A DNA stretch of 64,000 nucleotides from Hyphomicrobium_A sp963812795 (GTDB taxonomy: Bacteria > Pseudomonadota > Alphaproteobacteria > Rhizobiales > Hyphomicrobiaceae), in NCBI GenBank assembly GCA_963812795.1, contig CAWEWG010000016.1, positions 1 to 64,000 of the forward strand, read 5' to 3'. This document shows, one piece after another, positions 1 through 8,420 of the stretch. Each line of letters begins with the position of its first letter. The first letter of the stretch is position 1. The notes under the pieces were generated by a model. The model saw nothing but the letters and a program-made list of their open reading frames with translations. It was not told where the DNA came from and made no database searches. The position numbers were made by a program, and so were the translations under genes.

Positions 1-1329
1 CTTGCTCACCATGACCCCCTCACGGGGCTTCCCAATCGCGCCAGCTTCCACAAGAAGCTCGACCACGAGGTCGCCGCGGCGTTGGATTCTGGACAGCGGC
101 TCGCCGTACTCTTTCTCGACCTCGACCGGTTCAAGGAAGTCAACGACCTCTTCGGGCACGCCGTCGGCGACCACACGCTGCAAGCGGCTGCAGCGCGCGT
201 CGGGGGCACCTTGGACGGCAATCAGGTATTGGCGCGACTAAGCGGCGATGAGTTTGCCATTATCCTGCCTGGACTTTCCAATCCAGCCGCCGCCGGCCGC
301 GTCGCCGAGACGATACTGGAAGCCTTGCAAGCGCCGATTGAGAGCATCGATGCCGATCATCCGATCGGCGGGAGCATTGGCATCGCCGTCTGTCCCGATG
401 ATGCGCGGGACCGCCATACGCTGCTCTCACACGCCGACACCGCCCTCTACCGTGCCAAGAACGAAGGCCGAGGCACGTATCGGTACTTCGAGGCATCCAT
501 GGGGGCCGCCGTGCGCGAACGCCGACTTCTCGAGCACGATCTGCGCAACGCGATCTCCCGGGGCGAGCTCAGGCTCGTCTACCAGCCGCAGAAATGCATC
601 GACACCGGCCGCGTCGTAGGGTTTGAGGCCCTGCTGCGATGGACGCACCCAACGCGCGGCGAGATTCCTCCAGCGGAATTCATCCCGCTTGCCGAAGATA
701 CCGGCAGCATTCTTCAGATTGGCGAGTGGGTGTTGCGTACAGCCTGTCGCGAGGCGGCTCGATGGAGCGAGCCATTGACCATCGCGGTGAACGTTTCGGC
801 CGTGCAAATCCACAGTCCCAACTTTGCCACCGCTGTCCACGAGATTCTGTTCGAGACGGAGCTTCCCCCCGGACGGCTGGAGCTGGAAATCACCGAAACG
901 GCGCTTGTCCGCGATTTGAACCGCGCTCTGGCAACGCTCCGCCGCATCAAGATACTGGGTGTCCGCATCGCCATGGACGACTTTGGCACCGGCTACTCTT
1001 CGCTCTCGAACCTCCGCGCCTTCCCGTTCGACAAGATCAAGATCGACGGCTCGTTCATCAAATCGGTCAACGTCAACGACCAGGGAGCCGCGATCGTGCG
1101 CTCGGTGCTGGGGCTCGGCCGCGCCCTGAAGCTCGTCGTGCTCGCGGAAGGTGTGGAGACCACCGCAGAGTTCGACTTTCTCAAGACCGAGAATTGCAAC
1201 GAGGTGCAGGGCTTCCTGCTCGGCCGTCCGGCCGATATCGAGATTTACCGGCGGCTGACCAATGGAGGCGACGCCCTCGCCGAACAATCGACGGTGGTCC
1301 CCCTCCCCAACAAAACAGTCTCGGCGTAA
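1..1329 (+). CDS. GGDEF-EAL cyclic-di-GMP signalling protein (5' end outside window)
   Basis: C-terminal part of a protein that makes and/or degrades cyclic di-GMP. The frame is open from base 1, where the typical GGDEF opening DPLTGLPNR is visible, so the start and any sensor domain lie upstream of the window. The diguanylate cyclase signature reads LSGDEF (bases 238-255), a variant of GGDEF that can still be active; no RxxD inhibitory site is seen just before it. The EAL domain follows with FEALLRW (about 625), NVSAVQ, ITET, DDFGTGYSSL (976-1005), IKIDGSF and AEGVET, all expected in a catalytic phosphodiesterase. Whether it acts as a synthase, a hydrolase or both cannot be told. It converges on parC, with about 60 bases between the stops. 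Confidence 0.93.
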   Translation, partial: LAHHDPLTGLPNRASFHKKLDHEVAAALDSGQRLAVLFLDLDRFKEVNDLFGHAVGDHTLQAAAARVGGTLDGNQVLARLSGDEFAIILPGLSNPAAAGRVAETILEALQAPIESIDADHPIGGSIGIAVCPDDARDRHTLLSHADTALYRAKNEGRGTYRYFEASMGAAVRERRLLEHDLRNAISRGELRLVYQPQKCIDTGRVVGFEALLRWTHPTRGEIPPAEFIPLAEDTGSILQIGEWVLRTACREAARWSEPLTIAVNVSAVQIHSPNFATAVHEILFETELPPGRLELEITETALVRDLNRALATLRRIKILGVRIAMDDFGTGYSSLSNLRAFPFDKIKIDGSFIKSVNVNDQGAAIVRSVLGLGRALKLVVLAEGVETTAEFDFLKTENCNEVQGFLLGRPADIEIYRRLTNGGDALAEQSTVVPLPNKTVSA

Positions 1330-1392
1330 CGCCTCGTAACCGCAAATTGGGGCACACGCACACCAGCAACGCGCCGCGTCTCGCCCCGTCCT

Positions 1393-3643
1393 TCAGAACG
1401 CCGGCCCGAAGCTGTTCGAGCGCGGGAAGCCCTTCGGCACGATGCGTCCCGCTTGCGCGCGCACGCCGACCCAGTCGCGCAGCTCCGACCATGACAGCGT
1501 GAACGTGCGCCCGGCCGAGTCGAGCCACGTCAAACCGTCGGCCTTCTTGAACACGCGCACGTCGGCCAGGTTGCCGTCGGCGAAGCGCTGCAGGATGACG
1601 CCCTTGCCGCGCGTCATCTCGTTGACCTCGTCGAGCTTGAAGATGAGCAGCTTGCGGTTCTCGCCGACGCTGGCCACGTGGTCGCCGTCGACCGGCACGG
1701 CGAGCTTGGCTTCCTCCGGCTCGGTCACGTTGAGCACCTGCTTGCCCTTGCGCGTCGACGCCACCACCTCGTCCTCCGGCACAATGAAGCCGTAGCCGCC
1801 GGTCGAGGCGATGAGCAGCTTGCGTCCGGGCTGATAGGTGAAGGCGTCGGCGACGTCGTGGTTCTCTTCCAGGTCGATCATCAGCCGCACCGGCTCGCCC
1901 TGCCCGCGCCCGCCGGGCAGCAGCGAAGCCTCGAGCGTGAAGATCTTGCCGTTGGTGGCGAGCAGCAAGCAGCTTGTCGGTGGTCGAAGCCTTGATGGCG
2001 CGCTTCAGCTTGTCGCCCTGCTTGAACTCGAGCTTGCCGAAATCGTCGACGTGGCCCTTGAGGGCGCGCACCCAGCCCTTGTCGGAGAGCACGATGGTGA
2101 TCGGCTCCTTCTCGATCAACGCTGCATCGAGATCGACGTCGATCGCCGGCGCCTCGGCGAAGGAGGTGCGCCGCGCCCCGAGCTTGGTCGACTTCGAATA
2201 GCGCTCGCGCGTCGCCTTCACTTCCTCGGCGATGCGCTCCCACTGCAGGTCGTCCGACTTCAAGAGCTGCTGCAACGCACGGCGCTCCTTCGACAGCTTG
2301 TCGTGCTCGGCCTTGATCTCGAACTCTTCGAGCTTCGACAGCGAGCGCAGGCGCAGATTGAAGATCGCCTCGGCCTGCACCTCGGTCAGCTTGAAGCGGG
2401 CGATCAGCTTGGCCTTGGGGTCGTCCTCGAAGCGGACGATGCGGATCACCTCGTCGATGTTGAGGTAGGCGATCAGATAGCCGTCGAGCACCTCCAGGCG
2501 ATGCTCGATCTTGCGCAGGCGGAACTGCGAGCGCTTCACCAGCACGTCGATGCGGTGCTCCAGCCACTGGCGCAGCACGTCGCGCAACGACAGCACGTTA
2601 GGGATCTGGCCACCCGACAGCACGTTCATGTTGAGGCCGAAGCGGACCTCCAGCTCGGTGAGGCGGAACAGGCTCTCCATCAGCAGCACCGGATCGACGG
2701 TGCGGCTCTTGGGCTCCAGCACGAGGCGGATTTCCTCGGCGCTTTCATCGCGCACGTCGCCGAGCAGCGGCAGCTTCTTTTCGGTCAGCAGCTCGGCGAT
2801 GCGCTCGACGAGCTTGGCCTTCTGCACCTGGTAGGGGATCTCGGTGACGACGATCTGATAGGTGCCGCGGCCGGTGTCCTCCTTCGTCCACTTGGCGCGC
2901 AGGCGGAAGCCGCCGCGTCCCGTCTTGTAGGCTTCGAGGATCTGCTCCTTCGGCTCTACCAGCACGCCGCCGCCGGGGAAGTCCGGGCCGGGGACCATCT
3001 CCACCAGCTTCTCGATGGTCGCGTTCGGGTGCTTGATCAGATGCAGCAGCGCCGCGCACAGCTCATCGGCGTTGTGCGGGGGAATGTTGGTCGCCATGCC
3101 GACGGCGATGCCGGACGAGCCGTTGGCGAGCAGGTTGGGGAACGCCGCCGGCAGCACCGCCGGCTCCATCTTGCGCCCGTCGTAGTTGGGGCGGAAGTCG
3201 ACCGTCTCTTCTTCGAGGCCCTCGAGCAGATCGGCGGCGGTCGCCGTGATGCGCGCTTCCGTGTAGCGCTCGGCGGCCGGGTTATCGCCGTCGACGTTGC
3301 CGAAGTTGCCCTGCCCGTCGATCAGCGGGTAGCGCACGTTGAAATCTTGCGCCAGACGCGCCAGCGCGTCGTAGATCGCCTGGTTGCCGTGTGGGTGATA
3401 GTCGCCCATCGTGTCGCCGACGATCTTGGCGCACTTCAGGAAGCCGCCGTCCGGCGTCAGCCGCAGCTGGTGCATGGCGTAGAGGATACGCCGGTGCACG
3501 GGCTTCAAGCCGTCGCGCACGTCGGGCAGCGCGCGGTGCATGATCGTCGACAGCGCATACGCCAGGTAGCGCTCTTCCAGCGCGTCCTTGAGATTGATCG
3601 GCTCGATGCCGCCGGGCCCAGGTAGAATCGGTTTTTCGGTCAT
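1393..3643 (-). CDS. parC: DNA topoisomerase IV subunit A (frameshifted in this sequence)
   Basis: ParC breaks and rejoins DNA in the ParC2ParE2 enzyme that decatenates chromosomes. The N-terminal breakage-reunion domain starts with LKDALEERYLAYALSTI and has HRALPDVRDGLKPVHRRIL, the HPHG helix (residues 83-86) and the catalytic tyrosine Y127 in AAERYTEAR. At the site equivalent to E. coli Ser80 it has Gln88. The C-terminal beta-pinwheel is in another frame: the first frame fails after ASTTDKLL and resumes with LLATNGKIFTLEASLL. Removing one base near 1966 joins them into TTDKLLLLATNGK and gives 749 residues, the normal size. Without correction the reading frame runs to 1181, across the GGDEF-EAL gene, as arginine-rich nonsense. 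ParC should be essential, so a sequence error is more likely than a pseudogene. Confidence 0.93.
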
Positions 3644-3928
3644 GCCAACGGGCTAGCGCGGGTGGCCGCCCCCGGCAAGACCCAGGTTGTTGATGCAGCG
3701 CGAAGCCAGCAAACACGGGCGATGCGACATGCGGCTTGCATTCTCGCCGCTGAGCGCGCATTTTCCCGCATCGATTTTTGGCCGGATGACGAGCCGCGGC
3801 GTATGAGGCACAGCCCATCGCCCGATACTTTGAAACCTACCATCAACCGAAAACACACGGCCGGTCCCGTCACGGAGACGTGCGGCCTGGTCTCGTTAGC
3901 ATTGTATAGCCTCTTAGGATCGCATCTC
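3644..3928. other. Intergenic region between parC and cspA
   Basis: About 285 bases between the divergent parC and cold-shock genes. No conserved ORF is seen. It should hold both promoters, and the long leader before the cold-shock gene fits the regulated 5' untranslated regions common in this family. No specific motif can be assigned. Confidence 0.4.
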
Positions 3929-4138
3929 ATGACCAACGGCACCGTGAAATTCTACAACGCCCAGAAGGGCTACGGCTTCATCGCTCCGGACGGCGGCGAC
4001 AAGGACGTCTTCGTGCACGCCAGCGCTCTCGAGCGCGCCGGCATCCACAGCCTCAACGAAGGCCAGAAGGTTTCCTTCGAAGCCGGCGAGGACCGCAAGA
4101 GCGGCAAGATTTCGGTGCAGAGCATCGAGCTGCGCTAA
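3929..4138 (+). CDS. cspA: Cold-shock domain protein (CspA family)
   Basis: A 69-residue single-domain OB-fold protein that binds single-stranded RNA or DNA and acts as an RNA chaperone. It has both nucleic-acid-binding motifs, RNP1 as KGYGFI (residues 13-18) and RNP2 as VFVHAS (27-32), and begins TNGTVKFYNAQKG as expected. The longer open frame upstream to 3662 is only the leader: homology starts at this ATG. A strong terminator follows directly. Whether it responds to cold or is constitutive cannot be told, since the family has several paralogues per genome. Confidence 0.95.
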   Translation: MTNGTVKFYNAQKGYGFIAPDGGDKDVFVHASALERAGIHSLNEGQKVSFEAGEDRKSGKISVQSIELR

Positions 4139-4152
4139 GCAGCCTTGAGACC

Positions 4153-4190
4153 CGGCCGGCGCGCCCAACAAGCCGCCGGCCGTTTTCGTT
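4153..4190 (+). terminator. Rho-independent terminator after cspA
   Basis: Perfect 8-bp inverted repeat (CGGCCGGC at 4153-4160, GCCGGCCG at 4175-4182) with a 14-base loop, followed by TTTTCGTT. It lies 15 bases after the cspA stop and directly before the next gene, which therefore probably has its own start signal or depends on read-through. Confidence 0.75.
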
Positions 4191-4194
4191 GCGC

Positions 4195-4842
4195 ATGAGC
4201 AGTGTCTTTCCCACCTACACGCGCCCCGAGCTCATCGCCGACGGCTGCGTGCACGCCATCGGCGTCATCGCCGGCCTTATCGCCGGCGCGATCCTCATCG
4301 CCATCGCCCTGACGCAGCTATCGCCCGGCGCCGCCGCGGCGGTCGTCATCTACGCGCTCGGCATGCTCGCCGTGTTCTGCTTCTCCGCCGCCTACAATCT
4401 CAACCGCGGCCCGCGCCGCTGGCTGCTGCAGCGCTTCGACCACGCCGCCATCTACGTCAAGATCGCCGCCACCTACACGCCCTTCGCCGCCTTGAAGATG
4501 GGCGGCCTCGCCGGCTTCTCCCTGCTGGGCGCCGTCTGGGCCATCGCCGTGCTCGGCGCCGCCGCCAAGCTCTATATGCCGGCGCAGTTCGTGCGTACCT
4601 CGTACGTGCTGTACCTGGCGCAGGGGTGGGCGTGCGTGTTCGCGCTGCCGCCGATGATCGAGGCGCTGTCGGCCACGGCGCTGGCGCTGCTGCTGATCGG
4701 CGGCGTGCTCTACACGGTGGGCGTCGTCTTCCACCTGTGGGAGCGCCTGCCCTACCACAACGCCATCTGGCACGGCTTCGTGCTGGTCGCCTCGGCCTGC
4801 CACTTCGCCGCCGTGCTCGACGCTGTCGTGTTGAGCAGCTAG
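4195..4842 (+). CDS. Hemolysin III / PAQR-family membrane protein (copy 1)
   Basis: A 215-residue protein with seven predicted membrane helices, of the YqfA/hemolysin III family (PAQR-like). Family motifs are present: ELIADGCVHAIG at the N terminus, SAAYNL, FDHAAIYVKIAATYTPF, YLAQGW and, near the C terminus, PYHNAIWHGFVLVASACHF with the conserved histidines. The biochemical role of bacterial members is not settled and the haemolysin name is historical. A TTG lies two codons upstream, but the ATG at 4195 is preferred because it aligns exactly with the start of the second copy at 5718. The two copies are the same length and very similar, and they flank a peroxiredoxin. Confidence 0.88.
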   Translation: MSSVFPTYTRPELIADGCVHAIGVIAGLIAGAILIAIALTQLSPGAAAAVVIYALGMLAVFCFSAAYNLNRGPRRWLLQRFDHAAIYVKIAATYTPFAALKMGGLAGFSLLGAVWAIAVLGAAAKLYMPAQFVRTSYVLYLAQGWACVFALPPMIEALSATALALLLIGGVLYTVGVVFHLWERLPYHNAIWHGFVLVASACHFAAVLDAVVLSS

Positions 4843-4872
4843 CCTCAACGCACTCACACGGGATCAACGCGC

Positions 4873-5418
4873 ATGCGCCTCGCCGCCGCCCTCTTCGCCG
4901 CCACGCTGCTCGCCGCCCTCGCCGCCACGACGGCCAGCGCCGCCCTGAAGCCCGGCGTCACGGCGCCCGGCTTCACTGCCCGCGCCTCGCTCGGCGGCAA
5001 GGAGTTCAACTACGCGCTCGCCGACGAATTGAAAAAGGGGCCGGTGGTGCTCTACTTCTACCCCGCCGCCTTCACGCCCGGCTGCACGCAGGAAGCGCAC
5101 GAGTTCGCCGAGGCGGTGGAGAAGTTCGCCGCCCTCGGCGCCAGCGTCATCGGCGTCAGCGCCGACGACATCGACGTGCTCTCGAAGTTCTCGGTCAGCG
5201 AGTGCCGCAGCAAGTTCCCCGTCGCCGCCGACGCGGAGAAGGACATCATGGCGGCCTACGACGCGGTGCTGCCCGGCAAGCCGGAATACGCCAACCGCAC
5301 GAGCTACGTCATCGCGCCCAACGGCGAGATCATCTACGCCTACACGGCGCTCGATCCTTCCGGCCACGTCGGCAACACGCTCGCCGCGGTGGAGAAGTGG
5401 AAGGCGGCGCAGAAGTAG
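4873..5418 (+). CDS. Exported peroxiredoxin (BCP/PrxQ-like)
   Basis: A 181-residue thiol peroxidase of the alkyl hydroperoxide reductase/BCP family, which reduces hydroperoxides. The first 23 residues form a signal peptide ending in TASA, so it should act in the periplasm. The peroxidatic cysteine is Cys71 in the motif PAAFTPGC. Many BCP proteins have a second cysteine five residues later; here that position is His76, and the only other cysteine visible is Cys111, which could be the resolving residue. It lies 30 bases after hemolysin III copy 1 and may be cotranscribed with it. Its reducing partner is not evident nearby. Confidence 0.88.
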   Translation: MRLAAALFAATLLAALAATTASAALKPGVTAPGFTARASLGGKEFNYALADELKKGPVVLYFYPAAFTPGCTQEAHEFAEAVEKFAALGASVIGVSADDIDVLSKFSVSECRSKFPVAADAEKDIMAAYDAVLPGKPEYANRTSYVIAPNGEIIYAYTALDPSGHVGNTLAAVEKWKAAQK

Positions 5419-5420
5419 GT

Positions 5421-5556
5421 CTCGGCGGAGCCGAGCGACTTAACTCCGCTTTGCTCGCTCGCCTCCGGCAAGACGTTCGCTCGGCTCCGCCAAGACACTT
5501 TAGCTTGCTCGGCTCCGCCAAGGCGCTTTTCTGGCTCGCCTTCGGCAAGACGGGTT
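5421..5556. repeat. Cluster of short degenerate repeats with an inverted copy
   Basis: Four direct copies of a 22-24 base element based on GCTCGGCTCCGCCAAGAC lie at 5457-5478, 5479-5500, 5507-5530 and 5534-5556. The first and last carry compensating changes (CGCCTCCGGC, CGCCTTCGGC) that keep a small palindrome. An inverted copy lies at 5421-5436, right after the peroxiredoxin stop, and could pair with the copies at 5479 or 5507. This looks like a REP-type intergenic element that may end transcription or stabilise mRNA; the function is inferred. Confidence 0.6.
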
Positions 5557-5717
5557 GCACATGCAGCCACGGTTAGTTCTGTTCCCAACGGAATAGCGCA
5601 ACCCCCTGTTTGGGCGTTCTTAACATACGCACCTTTGAATAGGTCCGAGGCGAGCGCGCACCGGCTCGATCGCTTCCGGCCTTTCGACCTTGGTCTGCGT
5701 ACGTGAGGCGCGCCGCA

Positions 5718-6365
5718 ATGGGCGATGACGTCTTTCCCACCTACACTGAGGCCGAGGTCAAGGCCGACGCCATCGTGCACGCCATCGGCGTCACCGCGGG
5801 CTGCATCGCCGCCATCACCCTCGTCGTCATCGCCCTGGAGCAGCTGCCGACCACCGCCGCCACCGCCGTCGTCGTCTACGCCTTCGGCATGCTGGCCATG
5901 TTCTGCTTTTCCGCCGCCTACAATCTGTCGCGCGGGCCCAAGCGCTGGCTGCTCAAGCGCTGCGACCACGCCGCCATCTTCATCAAGATCGCCGCCACCT
6001 ATACGCCCTTCGCCGCCGCCAAGATGGGCGGCACGTCGGCTCTTCTCCTGCTCGCCGCCGTTTGGGGTATCGCGCTCGCCGGCGCGGCGGCGAAGCTCAT
6101 CGTCCCGCACCGCGTCGCCAGCGTGTCGACGCTTCTCTACCTGGCGCAGGGGTGGATGTGCATTTTCTCGATGCAGCCGCTGCTCGCGGCCTTGTCGCCG
6201 ACGGCGATGACGCTGCTGATCGCCGGCGGCGTGCTCTACAGCGTGGGCGTCGTGTTCCACCTGTCGGAACGGCTGCCCTACCACAACGCCATCTGGCACG
6301 GGTTCGTGCTCGTCGCCTCGGCCTGCCATTTCGCCGCCGTGACCGACGCCGTGGTGCTCGGTTAA
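5718..6365 (+). CDS. Hemolysin III / PAQR-family membrane protein (copy 2)
   Basis: A 215-residue integral membrane protein and clear paralogue of the gene at 4195. Both start with VFPTYT and share VHAIG, FCFSAAYNL, HAAI followed by KIAATYTPFAA, YLAQGW and the C-terminal PYHNAIWHGFVLVASACHFAAV. The ATG at 5718 is preferred over an upstream GTG at 5703 because it matches the start of copy 1. About 300 bases of repeat-rich spacer separate it from the peroxiredoxin, so it probably has its own promoter. The bacterial family has no well-settled function, so two copies may reflect different regulation or simple duplication. Confidence 0.87.
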   Translation: MGDDVFPTYTEAEVKADAIVHAIGVTAGCIAAITLVVIALEQLPTTAATAVVVYAFGMLAMFCFSAAYNLSRGPKRWLLKRCDHAAIFIKIAATYTPFAAAKMGGTSALLLLAAVWGIALAGAAAKLIVPHRVASVSTLLYLAQGWMCIFSMQPLLAALSPTAMTLLIAGGVLYSVGVVFHLSERLPYHNAIWHGFVLVASACHFAAVTDAVVLG

Positions 6366-6815
6366 GCGGCGGCCTACTGGTGGTTACGCCGGCTTGTAGA
6401 GCACCAACGGCATCATTCAGCCCTCAGTGCCAAGATGAAGTGACCTCTTGGAATGCTAAAAACGGGCGCCCGTTGGTGAGAAACTGGCCAGGGCACTATC
6501 TGACACGGACGCCCTTCGCGCAGCGGCGCCGCTCAAGTTTGGCAGCGCAGCCGTCCGCGGTCCTGAACGACGACAGCCCGGCGCCCTAAAAGCCGCCGGG
6601 TGGGACCTGAGGCCCGCTGACGATGACGTTGCACCCTCGGCACTGACAGAGCACCGCACGCGGGCGCCGGAAGGCTGCCGGATTGAAATTAGGATGGCGG
6701 TCGTTTGGCGCCCGCGCTCCCTCTTTCGTTGCGCCAACCAACTCGCACTCCGGCGAGCCGGCCGGTTGGCGCGTGTCGAGAACACCAAGCCGCGCGCGAC
6801 GCGCAAAGGAGCCGG
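6366..6815. other. Intergenic region without a supported gene
   Basis: About 450 bases after hemolysin III copy 2. Short overlapping ORFs occur on both strands, but all are arginine-rich composition artefacts without start signals. The right part, from about 6690, is rich in TTGGCG/CGCCAA words and leads into the repeats of the next small gene. A good Shine-Dalgarno sequence (AAAGGAG) lies at its right end before the ATG at 6816. Confidence 0.4.
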
Positions 6816-7137
6816 ATGCAGCACGAGAAGGACGCCAGCGCGAAAGACGCCAACTCATTGGGCGCCAACTCACCCGGCGACCAACTCACCGGAAGACTGG
6901 CCCGACGACCCGAATGAGATCGCCGACCCCGAGGCGCGCGCCGCCTACATCGACATCAACCGCCGGCTGCTCGCCTCGCTCGTCGGGCTGCCGCGCGTGT
7001 GCGCCGTCAAGAAGTGCCGCCGCCGCAAGCGCTGCTTCGGAGCCGGGCAGCCCTGCCTCGCCCACCACCGCGGGCTCATCGCCGCGCGCTTCGAGGGGGC
7101 GCTGCAGCGCACCGGCTGGGACGTTTCGGCGAAGTGA
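6816..7137 (+). CDS. Small cysteine-rich hypothetical protein with ANSxG repeats (probable frameshift)
   Basis: No family recognised. The ATG at 6816 has a strong ribosome binding site (AAAGGAG, 5-6 bases upstream), but its frame stops at 6917. The downstream frame reads EDWPDDPNEIADPEARAAY and ends with a basic cysteine cluster: CAVKKCRRRKRCFGAGQPC then LAHH, a possible zinc site. Three 15-bp units (GCCAACTCA plus six bases) start at 6849, 6864 and 6880. The third is displaced by one base, as ACCAACTCA after a G. Dropping the extra A at 6880 restores the period and one frame, giving 106 residues with consecutive ANSLG, ANSPG and ANSPE repeats. Alternatively translation starts at the in-frame ATG 6694, which gives an arginine-rich N terminus that looks less natural. 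Confidence 0.5.
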
Positions 7138-7184
7138 TGGGGGTCGAAGTGATGGCGGTCGAAATGATGGCAGTGGAAGTGAAG
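7131..7184 (+). repeat. 15-bp tandem repeat (three full copies and a partial fourth)
   Basis: Units GAAGTGATGGGGGTC (7131-7145), GAAGTGATGGCGGTC (7146-7160) and GAAATGATGGCAGTG (7161-7175) are followed by a partial GAAGTGAAG. The array begins on the stop codon of the small gene ending at 7137. Read one frame over, it would encode the pentapeptides EVMGV, EVMAV and EMMAV. Such short-period repeats are prone to slippage. Confidence 0.8.
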
Positions 7185-7198
7185 CGCGGCACAAAAAG

Positions 7199-7230
7199 AA
7201 AATGCCCGCCGGTCAGGCAGCGGGCATTTT
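7199..7230. terminator. Bidirectional terminator
   Basis: Perfect 11-bp inverted repeat, AAAATGCCCGC (7199-7209) and GCGGGCATTTT (7220-7230), with a 10-base loop. A-runs on the left arm and T-runs on the right let it work on both strands. It lies between the convergent small gene ending at 7137 and the exported protein ending at 7251. Confidence 0.82.
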
Positions 7231-7250
7231 CAAATCCGAGAAGAGCCGCG

Positions 7251-7604
7251 TTACGGCGCCGGGTTCGACGTATCCGGCTTCTTCATCTGCGGATCCGCGG
7301 GAGCGGGCGCGGGAGCCGGAGCTGGAGCGGCAGCAGGGGGAGCAGCAGCGCCGGACTCGCCGGTCGAGGCGCCGGAGGCGCCGCTGTCATAGAGGTCTTC
7401 CTGCTTCTGCGGCGCGGTCGGCTCCTGCGCAGCGGAACCCGGGTTGCCCGCGGCCGGGTCGCCGGCGTTGTTCACGCTCGGGGCCGGCACCTGGTTCTTC
7501 GAAGCGTTGGGATCGTTGCCGAAGCCGGCTTCCTGCGCGAGGGCGACGGAAGCGGTGAGGCCGAGGGCGACGGCAGCCGCGGCGGCGATAATGGACGTCT
7601 TCAT
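7251..7604 (-). CDS. Exported Ala/Pro-rich protein of unknown function
   Basis: A 117-residue protein with a clear signal peptide (MKTSIIAAAAAVALGLTASV, then ALA before the cleavage site) and a mature part of low complexity: NDPNASKNQVPAPSVNNAG, a short acidic stretch, then alternating Ala-Pro (APAPAPAPAPADP). The ATG at 7604 follows AAGGAG at good spacing; the open frame upstream is leader. Ala-Pro tails often form extended, flexible periplasmic spacers, but no domain is recognised and no function is proposed. It ends at the bidirectional terminator. Confidence 0.72.
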   Translation of the reverse strand: MKTSIIAAAAAVALGLTASVALAQEAGFGNDPNASKNQVPAPSVNNAGDPAAGNPGSAAQEPTAPQKQEDLYDSGASGASTGESGAAAPPAAAPAPAPAPAPADPQMKKPDTSNPAP

Positions 7605-7830
7605 TTTTACGAACTCCTTGGTCTGTTTTCCTCCCCGTTGGACAACGCGAGGCGGTGGCTGCCGTTCCCCCGCCGCGCGCTGCAATGCTCAACCGGAGGC
7701 GAGCGCTTTCGGCGCCGCACGCCGACTTGGCGGCGCGCACGGCGTCTTGCAAATGCGCGATGAGCTTGTCGTCGAAGATGAGCGCCGCGGCGAGGTAGCG
7801 CAGGTCGGTGCGGCAAGAGGAGCTGGGATG

Positions 7831-8361
7831 TCAGCGCTTGGCGAGGCTGAGGCTCTGCACGCCGCCGGGCATCAGCTTGGGGCGTACCGACGAGATCTGC
7901 CCGGAGTTGACGCCGGCCCAGGCGATCTCGCCGGAGAGGCGGCCGTACTCGATCTTGGGGCAGCGGTTCATGATGACTTTGAGGCCGGCGGCCTCGGCCT
8001 CGGCGGCGGCTTCATCGTTGCGCACGCCGAGCTGCATCCACAGCACCTTGAGGCCGAGGCGGTCCTTGTGGGCGATGGCTTCGCGCGTCACCGCGAGCGC
8101 GGCTTCGGAATTGCGGAAGATGTCGACCACGTCGACGGGCGCCGGCACGTCGGCAAGGGAGGCGTAAACTTGCTGGCCGAGGACGTTCTGTCCCGCGAGC
8201 CCCGGGTTGACGGGATGGATCGTGTAGCCCTTGCCGAGGAGATACTTCATGGCGAAGTAGCTCGGCCGCGAGGAATTGGCCGAGGCGCCGACGAAGGCGA
8301 ACACGCGCGCTGCACGCAGGATGTCGGCGATGTAGTCGTCGCTGTAGCGGTCGTGGTTCAT
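7831..8361 (-). CDS. CoA-binding protein (YccU-like)
   Basis: A 176-residue single Rossmann-fold protein of the CoA_binding_2 family, like E. coli YccU. The nucleotide-binding start is visible as FAFVGASANSSRPSYFAMKYLL, followed by GYTIHPVNPG, and PVDVVDIFR and LKVLWMQLGVRNDEA match the family. Its physiological role is not established. The ATG at 8361 is chosen because homology begins at NHDRYSDDYIADIL; upstream codons are leader. It lies 59 bases downstream of the ECH-like gene on the same strand and may be cotranscribed with it, which fits a shared CoA theme. Confidence 0.85.
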   Translation of the reverse strand: MNHDRYSDDYIADILRAARVFAFVGASANSSRPSYFAMKYLLGKGYTIHPVNPGLAGQNVLGQQVYASLADVPAPVDVVDIFRNSEAALAVTREAIAHKDRLGLKVLWMQLGVRNDEAAAEAEAAGLKVIMNRCPKIEYGRLSGEIAWAGVNSGQISSVRPKLMPGGVQSLSLAKR

Positions 8362-8420
8362 GCGCGAAGATATAGGCGGGGAACGGGCATGTGCGATAGT
8401 CGGCGAATAGGCGCGCTCAG

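Noticed and set aside
1838..3625. Long open frame of nearly 600 codons on the strand opposite parC
   Set aside because: It is a GC-bias shadow: the sequence is Leu/Asp/His-rich nonsense antisense to the conserved ParC protein and has no start signal.
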